DNA from: Aquifex sp.
GTDB taxonomy: Bacteria > Aquificota > Aquificia > Aquificales > Aquificaceae
Length of the DNA: 14,662 nt
NCBI GenBank assembly: GCA_015487405.1
Contig: WFPV01000194.1
Span: forward strand, 1-14,662
Reading direction: 5' to 3'
Shown here one piece after another: positions 1 to 7,380 of this stretch (positions are counted from its first letter, which is position 1; every line of letters begins with the position of its first letter). A program made the position numbers and the translations under genes. The notes beneath the pieces are model-generated. The model saw nothing but the letters and a program-made list of their open reading frames with translations, searched no databases and had not been told where the DNA came from.

Positions 1-1785
1 AGAGATAAATACTGCGGAGAGGTATCCTTAGAGGATGTGGATAAAGAGATAAAGCTCGCGGGATGGGTTCACAGAAAGAGACACCACGGGGGAGTCATCT
101 TCATAGACCTCAGAGACCGTGAAGGAATCGTTCAGGTAGTAGTTGAGGAAAAAACGAATCCCGAAGCTTACGAGGTGGCAGACAGGTTAAAGCCTGAATA
201 CGTTATCGGAGTAATAGGTAAGGTAAGAAAAAGACCCGAAGGGACGGAAAATCCAAAGCTGAAAACTGGATACGTTGAGGTAGTTGCGGATAAAATCCTC
301 GTGTTTAACACTTCAGAACCTCTGCCCTTCCCCGTTGAGGAAGAGACTCCCGTTTCCGAAGAAACAAAACTGAAGTATCGCTACATAGACCTCAGAAGGG
401 AAAGTATGAAAAATAACCTCATCTTCAGACACAAGGTTTATCAGATAACGAGAAACTTTTTCACAAACGAGGGTTTCATAGAAATAGAAACCCCCTTTCT
501 CACAAAGTCCACACCCGAAGGTGCCCGTGACTTCATAGTCCCCTCAAGACTTCATCCCGGAAAGTTCTACGCTCTTCCCCAGTCTCCCCAGCTCTTTAAA
601 CAAATCCTTATGGTTGCGGGTTTTGACAAATACTTCCAGATAGTAAAGTGTTTCAGAGATGAGGACCTCAGAGCTGACAGACAGCCTGAGTTTACCCAGA
701 TAGACTACGAAATGTCCTTCGTCTCCGAAGAGGACGTTATGGACGTTGCGGAAAGGCTCGTGGCTACACTCTTTAAGGAGCTTCTCGGAATAGAGCTAAA
801 AACTCCCTTTGAGAGAATCTCCTACACCGAGGCTATGGAGAGATACGGGACGGATAAGCCCGACAGACGCTTTGGACTTGAGCTCTTAGAACTAACCGAA
901 ATCTTTAAGAACACAGCCTTTAAAGTCTTTCGCTCCGTCGTAGAGGCTGGAGGAATCATAAAAGCTATCAACTTCAAGGGCTCAAACCTCTCAAGGAAGG
1001 AAATAGATGAGATAACGAAGTTCGTCCAGAGCCTCGGGGCGAAAGGTCTCGCCTGGATAAAGGTAGAGAAAGACAAACTCACTTCTCCAATCCTAAAGTT
1101 CTTCTCCGAAGAAGAAAAACAAAAGCTTCTGGAAAAAGTAAAGGCGGAGCCCGGCGACGTCATTCTATTTTCCGCGGACAAGAAGGAAATGGTTTACAAG
1201 ATTCTTGGAAACCTCAGGCTACACCTCGGTAAGAAGTATAACCTCATAGATGAAAGCAGATGGGACATCTTCTGGGTCGTGGACTTCCCCCTAATGGAGT
1301 GGGACGAGGAAGAAAACAGGTTCGTATCCCTCCACCATCCCTTCACGATGCCGAGGGAAGAGGACATTCCTAAGCTAAAACAAGCCTTAGAGATAGAAGA
1401 CCTTGAGGAGAAGAAGAAGCTCGTTCATTCTGTAAAGGCGAGAGCTTACGACCTCGTTCTAAACGGAGAAGAAATAGGTGGAGGTTCAATCCGTATCCAC
1501 AGGAGGGACATCCAAGAAGTGGTCTTCAAACTACTCGGAATAGGGGAGGTAGAAGCTCAAGAGAAGTTCGGCTTCCTGCTTGAGGCTCTAAAGTATGGAG
1601 CACCGCCCCACGGGGGACTTGCCTTCGGGCTGGACCGCCTCGTTGCCATAATGCTTGGCCTTGACTCTATAAGGGATGTTATAGCCTTCCCCAAGACTCA
1701 GAGGGGAATATGCCCCCTCACAAACGCTCCCGACTATGTAGAACCAAAACAACTAAAAGAATTACATATAAAAGTTGTTGAATAA
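1..1785 (+). CDS. aspS: Aspartyl-tRNA synthetase, bacterial type, 5' end cut by the window edge
   Basis: Class II synthetase that charges tRNA-Asp in the cytoplasm. The reading frame is open from base 1 (it begins RDKYCGEVSLEDVDKEIKLAG), and the family normally starts MR..YCG, so only a few codons are missing; the GTG at 37 is an internal codon and not the start. Visible parts in order: an OB-fold anticodon-binding domain (GWVHRKRHHGG, IFIDLRDREGIVQ), motif 2 (FRDEDLRADRQPEFTQIDYE, about 655-715), the bacterial GAD insertion (about 880-1200), and motif 3 (GLAFGLDRLVAIMLG, about 1615-1660). The 594 visible residues match the usual bacterial length of about 590. The His at 85-87 and the Gly at 241-243 match residues described for non-discriminating AspRS, which also charges tRNA-Asn. 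The stop TAA is at 1783-1785, 2 nt from the end of the convergent kinase gene. The family call is secure. Confidence 0.97.
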   Translation, partial: RDKYCGEVSLEDVDKEIKLAGWVHRKRHHGGVIFIDLRDREGIVQVVVEEKTNPEAYEVADRLKPEYVIGVIGKVRKRPEGTENPKLKTGYVEVVADKILVFNTSEPLPFPVEEETPVSEETKLKYRYIDLRRESMKNNLIFRHKVYQITRNFFTNEGFIEIETPFLTKSTPEGARDFIVPSRLHPGKFYALPQSPQLFKQILMVAGFDKYFQIVKCFRDEDLRADRQPEFTQIDYEMSFVSEEDVMDVAERLVATLFKELLGIELKTPFERISYTEAMERYGTDKPDRRFGLELLELTEIFKNTAFKVFRSVVEAGGIIKAINFKGSNLSRKEIDEITKFVQSLGAKGLAWIKVEKDKLTSPILKFFSEEEKQKLLEKVKAEPGDVILFSADKKEMVYKILGNLRLHLGKKYNLIDESRWDIFWVVDFPLMEWDEEENRFVSLHHPFTMPREEDIPKLKQALEIEDLEEKKKLVHSVKARAYDLVLNGEEIGGGSIRIHRRDIQEVVFKLLGIGEVEAQEKFGFLLEALKYGAPPHGGLAFGLDRLVAIMLGLDSIRDVIAFPKTQRGICPLTNAPDYVEPKQLKELHIKVVE

Positions 1786-1787
1786 TT

Positions 1788-2321
1788 TTAGGGACCGCCT
1801 TCGGCGGTAATTATTTTTTCTATTTCTTTTATTAGTTCTTCTGCCGGCTTATCGGTATTTATTTTGATGTAATCAATCTCGTCCGGCTCTTCGAAAACCT
1901 CTTTTTGTTTCAGATAAATGCTAAAGTCCGCGTCCGAGACATCTTTTCTTTTGGAAAGCCTCTTTTTTATAACCTTTTCGGGAGCAAAAGCCCAGATAAA
2001 TAAGGGCTCTTCAAAGTTATCTAAAACGAGCTTTCTCTGCCAGCGTTTCAGGAATGTAGCGTCCAAGACTACCTTTTTACCTTTTTTCGTCAGTTCCTTT
2101 GCTCTCCTTACCATTTCTTCGTAAACTCTCCTCGTCATGTCCTCTGTGTATATGCCCTTCCCGAACTCCGCCTTTGCGCTCTCCTCGGGCTTTATTCCCA
2201 CAAGCTCCTTCCTTATTACGTCGCTCCTGAGCCACTCGTAACCAAAGTATTTGTGGAGGAGGGAAGAAAGAAAGGACTTCCCGCTCCCCGAAAGCCCGAA
2301 AACGACGACAGGATTTCTCAC
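1788..2321 (-). CDS. Predicted P-loop kinase (AAA_33 / COG0645-like), substrate unknown
   Basis: Small 177-residue ATP-binding protein, probably a cytoplasmic phosphotransferase. Seen: Walker A GLSGSGKS (residues 9-16), an RSDVIRKEL segment (32-40) and a KKVVLDATFL Walker-B-like segment (82-91). Near the C-terminus are a run of basic residues (KKRLSKRKDVSDAD) likely to form the lid, and an EEPDEID segment. This order (P-loop, S-D-V-x-R-K, VVLDATF, R-x-S-D-A-D) resembles the COG0645 family of predicted kinases, related to gluconate kinase and zeta-toxin folds; the natural substrate is unknown. The start is GTG (2319-2321), which overlaps the proS TGA (2318-2320) as GTGA, so translation is probably coupled to proS. 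No SD or promoter of its own is needed. The fold is fairly certain, the substrate is not; a toxin role is not supported. Confidence 0.85.
   Translation of the reverse strand: MRNPVVVFGLSGSGKSFLSSLLHKYFGYEWLRSDVIRKELVGIKPEESAKAEFGKGIYTEDMTRRVYEEMVRRAKELTKKGKKVVLDATFLKRWQRKLVLDNFEEPLFIWAFAPEKVIKKRLSKRKDVSDADFSIYLKQKEVFEEPDEIDYIKINTDKPAEELIKEIEKIITAEGGP
1794..1820 (+). terminator. Probable rho-independent terminator for aspS
   Basis: A perfect 6-bp inverted repeat (ACCGCC at 1794-1799, GGCGGT at 1803-1808, loop TTC) begins 8 nt after the aspS stop. It is followed on the + strand by AATTATTTTTTC, a T-rich tract. The hairpin lies wholly inside the last codons of the convergent kinase gene, encoding its C-terminal AEGGP. 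Read on the minus strand, the bases after the hairpin are not T-rich, so it should act on aspS transcripts only. Confidence 0.6.
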
Positions 2322-4030
2322 TTCTTATCTTCTTCTATCTTCTCTTTCACGAAGTCTATGGCTTTGTCAATTTCAACGTCCCACTTTTCTCCCGTCATTC
2401 TGCTCTGAACTTCTACTTTACCTTCCTTCACCTTCTTTCCTACCACTATCCTGTAGGGGAATCCAACAAGGTCCGCATCCGCAAACTTAAAGCCGGGGCT
2501 CTCTTCCCTGTCGTCGTAAATTACGTCTATGCCCTTTTCTTCCGCCTCAAGGTAGAGCTTCTCCGCCACCTGTTTCATCTCTTCGTCCTTGGTATTCAGG
2601 AGAATGATGTCCAGCTCAAAGGGAGCGACAGGGGTGGGCCACTTTATTCCCTTCTCGTCGTGATACTGCTCAACGAGTGCGGCGAGAATTCTTGAGATTC
2701 CTATCCCGTAACATCCCATAACGATAGGCTTTTCCTTTCCGTCCCTGTCGGTGAAGTAAGCCTTCATAGGTTCGGAGTAACGCGTTCCCAATAGGAATAT
2801 GTGTCCCAGCTCAAGTCCCCTTCTCACCTTCAGAGGAGAGCCGCACTTAGGACAGGGGTCACCTTCCCTCACTTCCGCAACGTCTACAAACTCCCCGTAT
2901 TCAAAGTCCCTTCCGGGATTCACGTTTACGTAGTGCCAATCCGGTTCGTTCAGAGCCACAACGAGGTTCCTAACTCCGTATAGGGAGTTATCCCAGATAA
3001 CCTTAATACCTTCCGGTAGGTTGAAGATTCCTATGAAGCCCTTCTTCGTTCCGAGGAGCTGTTCAACCTCTTCGTCCCTTGCGAGCCTGAAGTTGTCCGT
3101 TCCGAGAACCTTCTCCAACTTGTTCTCGTCTATTTCCCTGTCTCCCCTTATGAGGACGAGGACGGGCTCTTTCTCGTTAACGATATAAAGGACAGCTTTC
3201 ATAATCTTGGAAGGAGGAACCTTCAGGAAGTTTGCGAGCTCCTCTATGGTGTGGACGTTGGGAGTATGAACCTTCTCCATGGGTTTCTCTTCTTCTTTTT
3301 CCTCTTCGGGCTTTTGAAGGGAGACTATCTCCGCATTTGCGGCGTATCCACAGTTTTCACAGTAGGCTACCTTAGCCTCTCCGTAGTCTGTAAAGGCTAT
3401 AAACTCGTGGGACATACTTCCCCCGATTTGTCCCACGTCTGCCTCAGCCATTATAACGTTTAGGCGTAACTTGTGAAAGACTCTCTGATATGCGAACTTC
3501 ATAGTCTCGTAGGAAATCATCGCGGACATCTCGTCCGTGTCAAAGGAGTAAGCGTCCTTCATTATGAATTCGCGTGCCCTTATGAGTCCGAATCTCGGTC
3601 TTTTCTCATCTCTGAACTTAACCTGTATCTGGTATAGGATTACGGGAAGCTGTCTGTAGGAGCGAACTACCTTCCTCACGAGGTCCGTAATTTCCTCCTC
3701 GTGGGTGGGTCCGAGGCAGTATTCCCTTCCGTTTCTGTCCTTCAGTTTAAAGAGCTCGTCTCCGTAGGTCTCCCACCTTCCCGTTTCCTCCCACAGCTCC
3801 CGGGGATTCAAAACGGTTAAAAGGAGCTCCTGAGCACCACTTCTGTCCATCTCTTTACGGACTATGGCTTCAACCTTCTTGAGAACCTTGTAGGCGGGAG
3901 GAAGAAGCTCGTAGATTCCCGCGGAAACCTGCTTTATGAAGCCAGCTTTCAGAAGGTATTTATGGGATGGGGCTTCCGCCTCTGAAGGTTCTTCTTTCAT
4001 CGTGTAAAGGAAATATCTACTCCACCGCAT
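2318..4030 (-). CDS. proS: Prolyl-tRNA synthetase, bacterial type with editing insertion
   Basis: Class II enzyme that charges tRNA-Pro in the cytoplasm. 570 residues, the normal bacterial length. Seen: N-terminal MRWSRYFLYTMKEEPSEAEA as in the family, CLGPTHEE (105-112), motif 2 around FRDEKRPRFGLIRAREFIMKD (139-159), then YCENCGYAANAE (223-234). The INS/YbaK-like editing domain (about 225-400) includes SKIMKAVLYIV (274-284), whose Lys residues fit the editing site that clears Ala-tRNA-Pro. It ends at CPKCGSPL and GLELGHIFLLGTRYS, followed by motif 3 (GCYGIGISRILAALVE) and the anticodon-binding domain. The ATG at 4028-4030 is the only sensible start, but no Shine-Dalgarno precedes it (AATTTC-ATG), and a -10-like TAAAAT sits 6 nt upstream, suggesting a leaderless mRNA. 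The downstream kinase overlaps it by 4 nt. Confidence 0.97.
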   Translation of the reverse strand: MRWSRYFLYTMKEEPSEAEAPSHKYLLKAGFIKQVSAGIYELLPPAYKVLKKVEAIVRKEMDRSGAQELLLTVLNPRELWEETGRWETYGDELFKLKDRNGREYCLGPTHEEEITDLVRKVVRSYRQLPVILYQIQVKFRDEKRPRFGLIRAREFIMKDAYSFDTDEMSAMISYETMKFAYQRVFHKLRLNVIMAEADVGQIGGSMSHEFIAFTDYGEAKVAYCENCGYAANAEIVSLQKPEEEKEEEKPMEKVHTPNVHTIEELANFLKVPPSKIMKAVLYIVNEKEPVLVLIRGDREIDENKLEKVLGTDNFRLARDEEVEQLLGTKKGFIGIFNLPEGIKVIWDNSLYGVRNLVVALNEPDWHYVNVNPGRDFEYGEFVDVAEVREGDPCPKCGSPLKVRRGLELGHIFLLGTRYSEPMKAYFTDRDGKEKPIVMGCYGIGISRILAALVEQYHDEKGIKWPTPVAPFELDIILLNTKDEEMKQVAEKLYLEAEEKGIDVIYDDREESPGFKFADADLVGFPYRIVVGKKVKEGKVEVQSRMTGEKWDVEIDKAIDFVKEKIEEDKK

Positions 4031-4036
4031 GAAATT

Positions 4037-4042
4037 ATTTTA
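4037..4042 (-). promoter_or_regulatory. Candidate -10 element of proS (leaderless-type spacing)
   Basis: On the minus strand TAAAAT is followed by AATTTC and then the proS ATG, so transcription starting about 7 nt after the box would begin at or next to the start codon. No good -35 is visible at 16-18 nt; instead there are two CTTAAG palindromes (4046-4051 and 4054-4059). AT-rich DNA yields such boxes by chance, hence the modest confidence. Confidence 0.35.
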
Positions 4043-4123
4043 AACCTTAAGCCCTTAAGCTGATTTAAGTGGGGATAAGAAAAATTTATGGTATTTTACA
4101 GAAAAATTTCCTAAATTAAAGCT

Positions 4124-4152
4124 TGGTGAAACGATATTTTAAGTGATTATAT
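4124..4152 (+). promoter_or_regulatory. Candidate sigma-70-type promoter of the GGDEF/EAL gene
   Basis: TTGGTG (4124-4129) and TTATAT (4147-4152) are separated by exactly 17 nt on the + strand. Transcription would start near 4159, giving a leader of about 15 nt before the GTG at 4174. This lies in the 143-nt spacer between divergent proS and the GGDEF/EAL gene, where a promoter for each direction is expected. Confidence 0.45.
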
Positions 4153-4173
4153 ATGTAGTAGGGTGTGTGAAAG

Positions 4174-7100
4174 GTGTTGACTTTTGCCATTTGCCCTCAC
4201 GATGCTGAGGAGGGACTTGAAAAGTGGGAAAAATACGCTCTTAAGTTGTCCCAATACCTCCAAGAAGAGGTAGTCCTAACAAGCTTTAAAGACTTTGAGG
4301 AAGAGGAAAAGCTCTTAGGAAAGCTTCAGATTCAACTATACTACGCAAGACCGAAAATCGCCTTAATGTTGAAACATCACGGCTACGTTCCTGTGGCAAA
4401 ATTAAAAAAAGCGAGAGAAGGATTTGTTCTAATAAAGAGAAAAGGGGCAGAGTTAAAGAAGCCCCTTGAAGTATCCATTATCTCTTCACCTTTCCTCCTT
4501 ATGTCCTTAATAAAACACTTTGGCAGTTTAAACGAGCTTAACCTTATATACCGTGGTAGTTTTGAGCACATAGTTGAGGATGTAGTAAACGGAATAGCAT
4601 ACTTGGGAGTCGTTTATAAGGATTTCTGGGAAAGAGTAAAAGATAAATACAAGGATAGCGTAGAAGTAGAGGACGAGATTTACTATCCTAACCTCCACCT
4701 TTTAATGGCAAAGAAGGAAGTAGCGGACCGGTTAAAGACTATTGCAGAGATAATTCCCGATTTTGAAAAGGCTACAGAGGAGGACTTAGAATTTATTGAA
4801 GACTTTGAAAAGGTAGGGGCTTACTTTTTAATGTTCCGCTCCCTCCACGACATAGCCCAAGCGATTCTTAACGCTCCCGCAATCGGCATTCTCATATACA
4901 GAGATAGGATTCTCTACGCTAACAAAGCTGTTTCAAAAATAACAGGCTACACCGAAGAAGAACTAAAAAGAATGAGCCTTTTGGAGCTTGTAGACGATTT
5001 CCAAAATAAGGAATTTATTAGAAATTCAATTATAAGACTCTTGAGCAGTGAACAGTTTGAAAGAATTTATAACGGACTCAAGCTCAAGAAAAAAGATGGA
5101 AAAGTCATTTATACACTTACTTTTTCAAGAACTATACTTTTTAACGGAGAATATGCAGGCTTTGCAATAATTCTTGATATAACCAAGAAAAAGAGGTTAG
5201 AACAACTCTACAACCTTATAAAAGATATAAATCAGTTGATTATAAAAGCTGTATCTCAGAGAGAAATTTTCAAAAAAATTTGTAATTATCTCGTTGAAAA
5301 ACTCAATCTTCCTCTAGTCTGGATAGCTTTAGTTGGAAATAGACACATTAAACCTGCGGAAATCTGTGGCAAAGAATTTTCTTATTTGGAAGAAATAAGG
5401 AGATATCTATACGAGGAAAAGCCCTCTTACCTTGCCAATCAATCCGTTAAGGAGAGGAAAATAGTTATAAATCCCGATACAAGAAACAATCCCGCTGTAG
5501 AACCTTGGCGTCAAGAAATGTTGAAAAGAGGATTTCTTTCATCCTGTCATATTCCCTTAGAAAGAGATGGTAAAGTCATAGCGGTTATAAACCTTTACGC
5601 CTCCGAACCGAACTTCTTCTCGGAAGAAGTTAAAGACATCCTAGAGGAATTGCGGCGAGACCTCAATTTTTCTCTGGAAAGACTTGTGGAGATAAGAAGA
5701 CTTACAGTTATTAATAAAGCCTTGGAGCTCGCAGAAGAATGGGTAGCAGTATTTGACGAACTCGGAAGGATAAGGTTCACGAACGAAGCTGTAAAGGAAC
5801 TCCTCGGATACGAACCTAACGAGGTGATCTTGAAAAACTTAGATTCTTTTAGAAATCCTTACTTAACCTCTCAAAGGTTAGAAAGCCTATTAGATAGACT
5901 AAGGAGGGGAGAAAGAGTTATAACCACTCTTCCCCTTCGTAAGAAAGATGGAGAATACGTTTATCTGAGTGTGAAGATGATTCCCGTAAGGCTTCCCAAT
6001 GAAAAATGCCTTTTCGTTATGGTTGCAAAGGACATAACCCTTGAACTGGAGCTAACAGAGGAGATTGAAAGGATAAAGTTTTACGATGTTCTTACCGAGC
6101 TTTACAACTTCAACGGTTTTTCCTTTAAGGTTCAGGAGATACTCGCAGAGTATGATGGACTTGCAACACTCATTCTTATAGATATTTATAACCTTTCTTA
6201 CATAAACCACCACTACGGACTTTACATGGGGGACGAGATCTTGAAAGAAACCGCAAGATGCCTAAGGAAGCACTTTAGGAGTTACGACATAATAGCTAAG
6301 TTGGGAGGGGACGAGTTTGGTATCTTTACGTGGAAGATAGAGAGTAAGGAAGAGATAACCATTTTAGAAAGGAAACTGAACAAGATTTTTGAGGGGCCTA
6401 TGAAGATTGGAAATGTGGAAGTTCCTGTGAACATTAACGCGGGTATATCCGTTTATCCAGACGACGGAAAAGACTTTAAAACTCTCTACGAGAAGGCAAA
6501 TGTTGCATTAAAGAAGGCGAAAGATGTAGGACCAGGTGAGATTATCTTCTTCAATGAGGAGCTGGAAAAGATTTCAGAAAAACACATCAAGGTAGATATG
6601 CTTATTGAGAAAGCGATAAAGAACAATTGGTTTGTTTTCTTCTACCAGCCATATTTCTCCCTAAGAGATATAAAGCTTGCTGGATTTGAAGCCCTCATAA
6701 GGATAATAGACGACGAGGGAAATTTGTATTCTCCCAAAGAGTTTATAGAGTTCTTGGAAAAGAGTCCTTACTTGAAAGACTTTCAATATTGGGCTTTAGA
6801 GGAGATAACCAAAATATCTAAAAAGTGGAACATCCCCATAGCCTTTAATCTCTATCCCAAGACCTTAGGAGATAAAGAGTTTATGCAGGCGTTAATTGAA
6901 AAATGTTTAAAGGAGGTAGCTCTCATAACTTTAGAAATCACCGAGAGAGCTATAGTTGAGAACATAGAAAACGTTAAGGAGATCTTCACATTTTTAAAGA
7001 ATTCCTGCCATGGGCTTTACATAGCGGTAGACGACTTCGGAACAGGTTATTCTGCCTTCTCTTATTTGAAGGAATTGCCGCTTGATTACCTTAAGATAGA

Positions 7101-7332
7101 TATATCCTTCATTAGAGATATAACAAAAACAGAAAAGGATAAGGCTCTCGTGAGTGCTATGGTTCAGATGGCTCACTCCCTCGGGCTGAGAACTATAGCC
7201 GAAGGTGTGGAAACTGAGGAGCAGTTAAACATTCTGAAAGAAATCGGTTGCGATATAGCTCAAGGCTACTACTTTTCTAAGCCACTTCCTGCGGAAGAAG
7301 TAGAAAAGCGTTTAAAGGATTGGGTTAAGTAA
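4174..7332 (+). CDS. Soluble PhnD-like/PAS/GAF/PAS/GGDEF/EAL cyclic-di-GMP enzyme
   Basis: 1052-residue signalling protein likely to both make (diguanylate cyclase) and break (phosphodiesterase) c-di-GMP. Domains by residue: about 1-190 resembles a PhnD-type substrate-binding fold (PHDAEEGLEKWEKYALKLSQ, then ISSPFLLMSLI and a DVVNGIAYLGVVYKDFW segment); about 225-340 PAS (IGILIYRDRILYANKAVSKI...GYTEEEL); about 350-500 GAF; about 510-635 PAS; about 640-795 GGDEF; about 800-1050 EAL. Intact signatures: GGDEF at 711-715 with an inhibitory I-site RSYD (702-705) five residues before it; GFEALIR (E839), LEITE, VDDFGTGYS, DYLKID, AEGVET and AQGYYFSKPL in EAL. No signal peptide or membrane segment is evident, so all sensing should be cytoplasmic. 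The start is GTG (4174) or the TTG three bases later; an in-frame TGA at 4168 blocks anything earlier. The c-di-GMP role is confident, the ligands are unknown. Confidence 0.93.
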   Translation: MLTFAICPHDAEEGLEKWEKYALKLSQYLQEEVVLTSFKDFEEEEKLLGKLQIQLYYARPKIALMLKHHGYVPVAKLKKAREGFVLIKRKGAELKKPLEVSIISSPFLLMSLIKHFGSLNELNLIYRGSFEHIVEDVVNGIAYLGVVYKDFWERVKDKYKDSVEVEDEIYYPNLHLLMAKKEVADRLKTIAEIIPDFEKATEEDLEFIEDFEKVGAYFLMFRSLHDIAQAILNAPAIGILIYRDRILYANKAVSKITGYTEEELKRMSLLELVDDFQNKEFIRNSIIRLLSSEQFERIYNGLKLKKKDGKVIYTLTFSRTILFNGEYAGFAIILDITKKKRLEQLYNLIKDINQLIIKAVSQREIFKKICNYLVEKLNLPLVWIALVGNRHIKPAEICGKEFSYLEEIRRYLYEEKPSYLANQSVKERKIVINPDTRNNPAVEPWRQEMLKRGFLSSCHIPLERDGKVIAVINLYASEPNFFSEEVKDILEELRRDLNFSLERLVEIRRLTVINKALELAEEWVAVFDELGRIRFTNEAVKELLGYEPNEVILKNLDSFRNPYLTSQRLESLLDRLRRGERVITTLPLRKKDGEYVYLSVKMIPVRLPNEKCLFVMVAKDITLELELTEEIERIKFYDVLTELYNFNGFSFKVQEILAEYDGLATLILIDIYNLSYINHHYGLYMGDEILKETARCLRKHFRSYDIIAKLGGDEFGIFTWKIESKEEITILERKLNKIFEGPMKIGNVEVPVNINAGISVYPDDGKDFKTLYEKANVALKKAKDVGPGEIIFFNEELEKISEKHIKVDMLIEKAIKNNWFVFFYQPYFSLRDIKLAGFEALIRIIDDEGNLYSPKEFIEFLEKSPYLKDFQYWALEEITKISKKWNIPIAFNLYPKTLGDKEFMQALIEKCLKEVALITLEITERAIVENIENVKEIFTFLKNSCHGLYIAVDDFGTGYSAFSYLKELPLDYLKIDISFIRDITKTEKDKALVSAMVQMAHSLGLRTIAEGVETEEQLNILKEIGCDIAQGYYFSKPLPAEEVEKRLKDWVK

Positions 7333-7362
7333 TTTAAAATCACCCGAAGGATATTTAAACCT

Positions 7363-7368
7363 TAAAAT
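7363..7368 (+). promoter_or_regulatory. Weak candidate -10 element of purL
   Basis: TAAAAT lies 12 nt before the purL ATG in the 48-nt spacer after the GGDEF/EAL gene. No Shine-Dalgarno is seen before the ATG (CTTATCTAAA-ATG) and no convincing -35 at the right distance. If used, the leader would be about 5-6 nt. Readthrough from upstream is an equal possibility. Confidence 0.25.
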
Positions 7369-7380
7369 AACTTATCTAAA

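Noticed and set aside
822..1181. Long open frame on the minus strand inside aspS
   Set aside because: It lies opposite a conserved enzyme domain and has a Ser-rich, low-complexity composition typical of an antisense shadow.
1788..2321. Kinase as a zeta-type toxin with a missing antitoxin
   Set aside because: Only the general P-loop fold is shared; the partner gene is proS, not a small antitoxin, and the COG0645-like motif pattern fits better.
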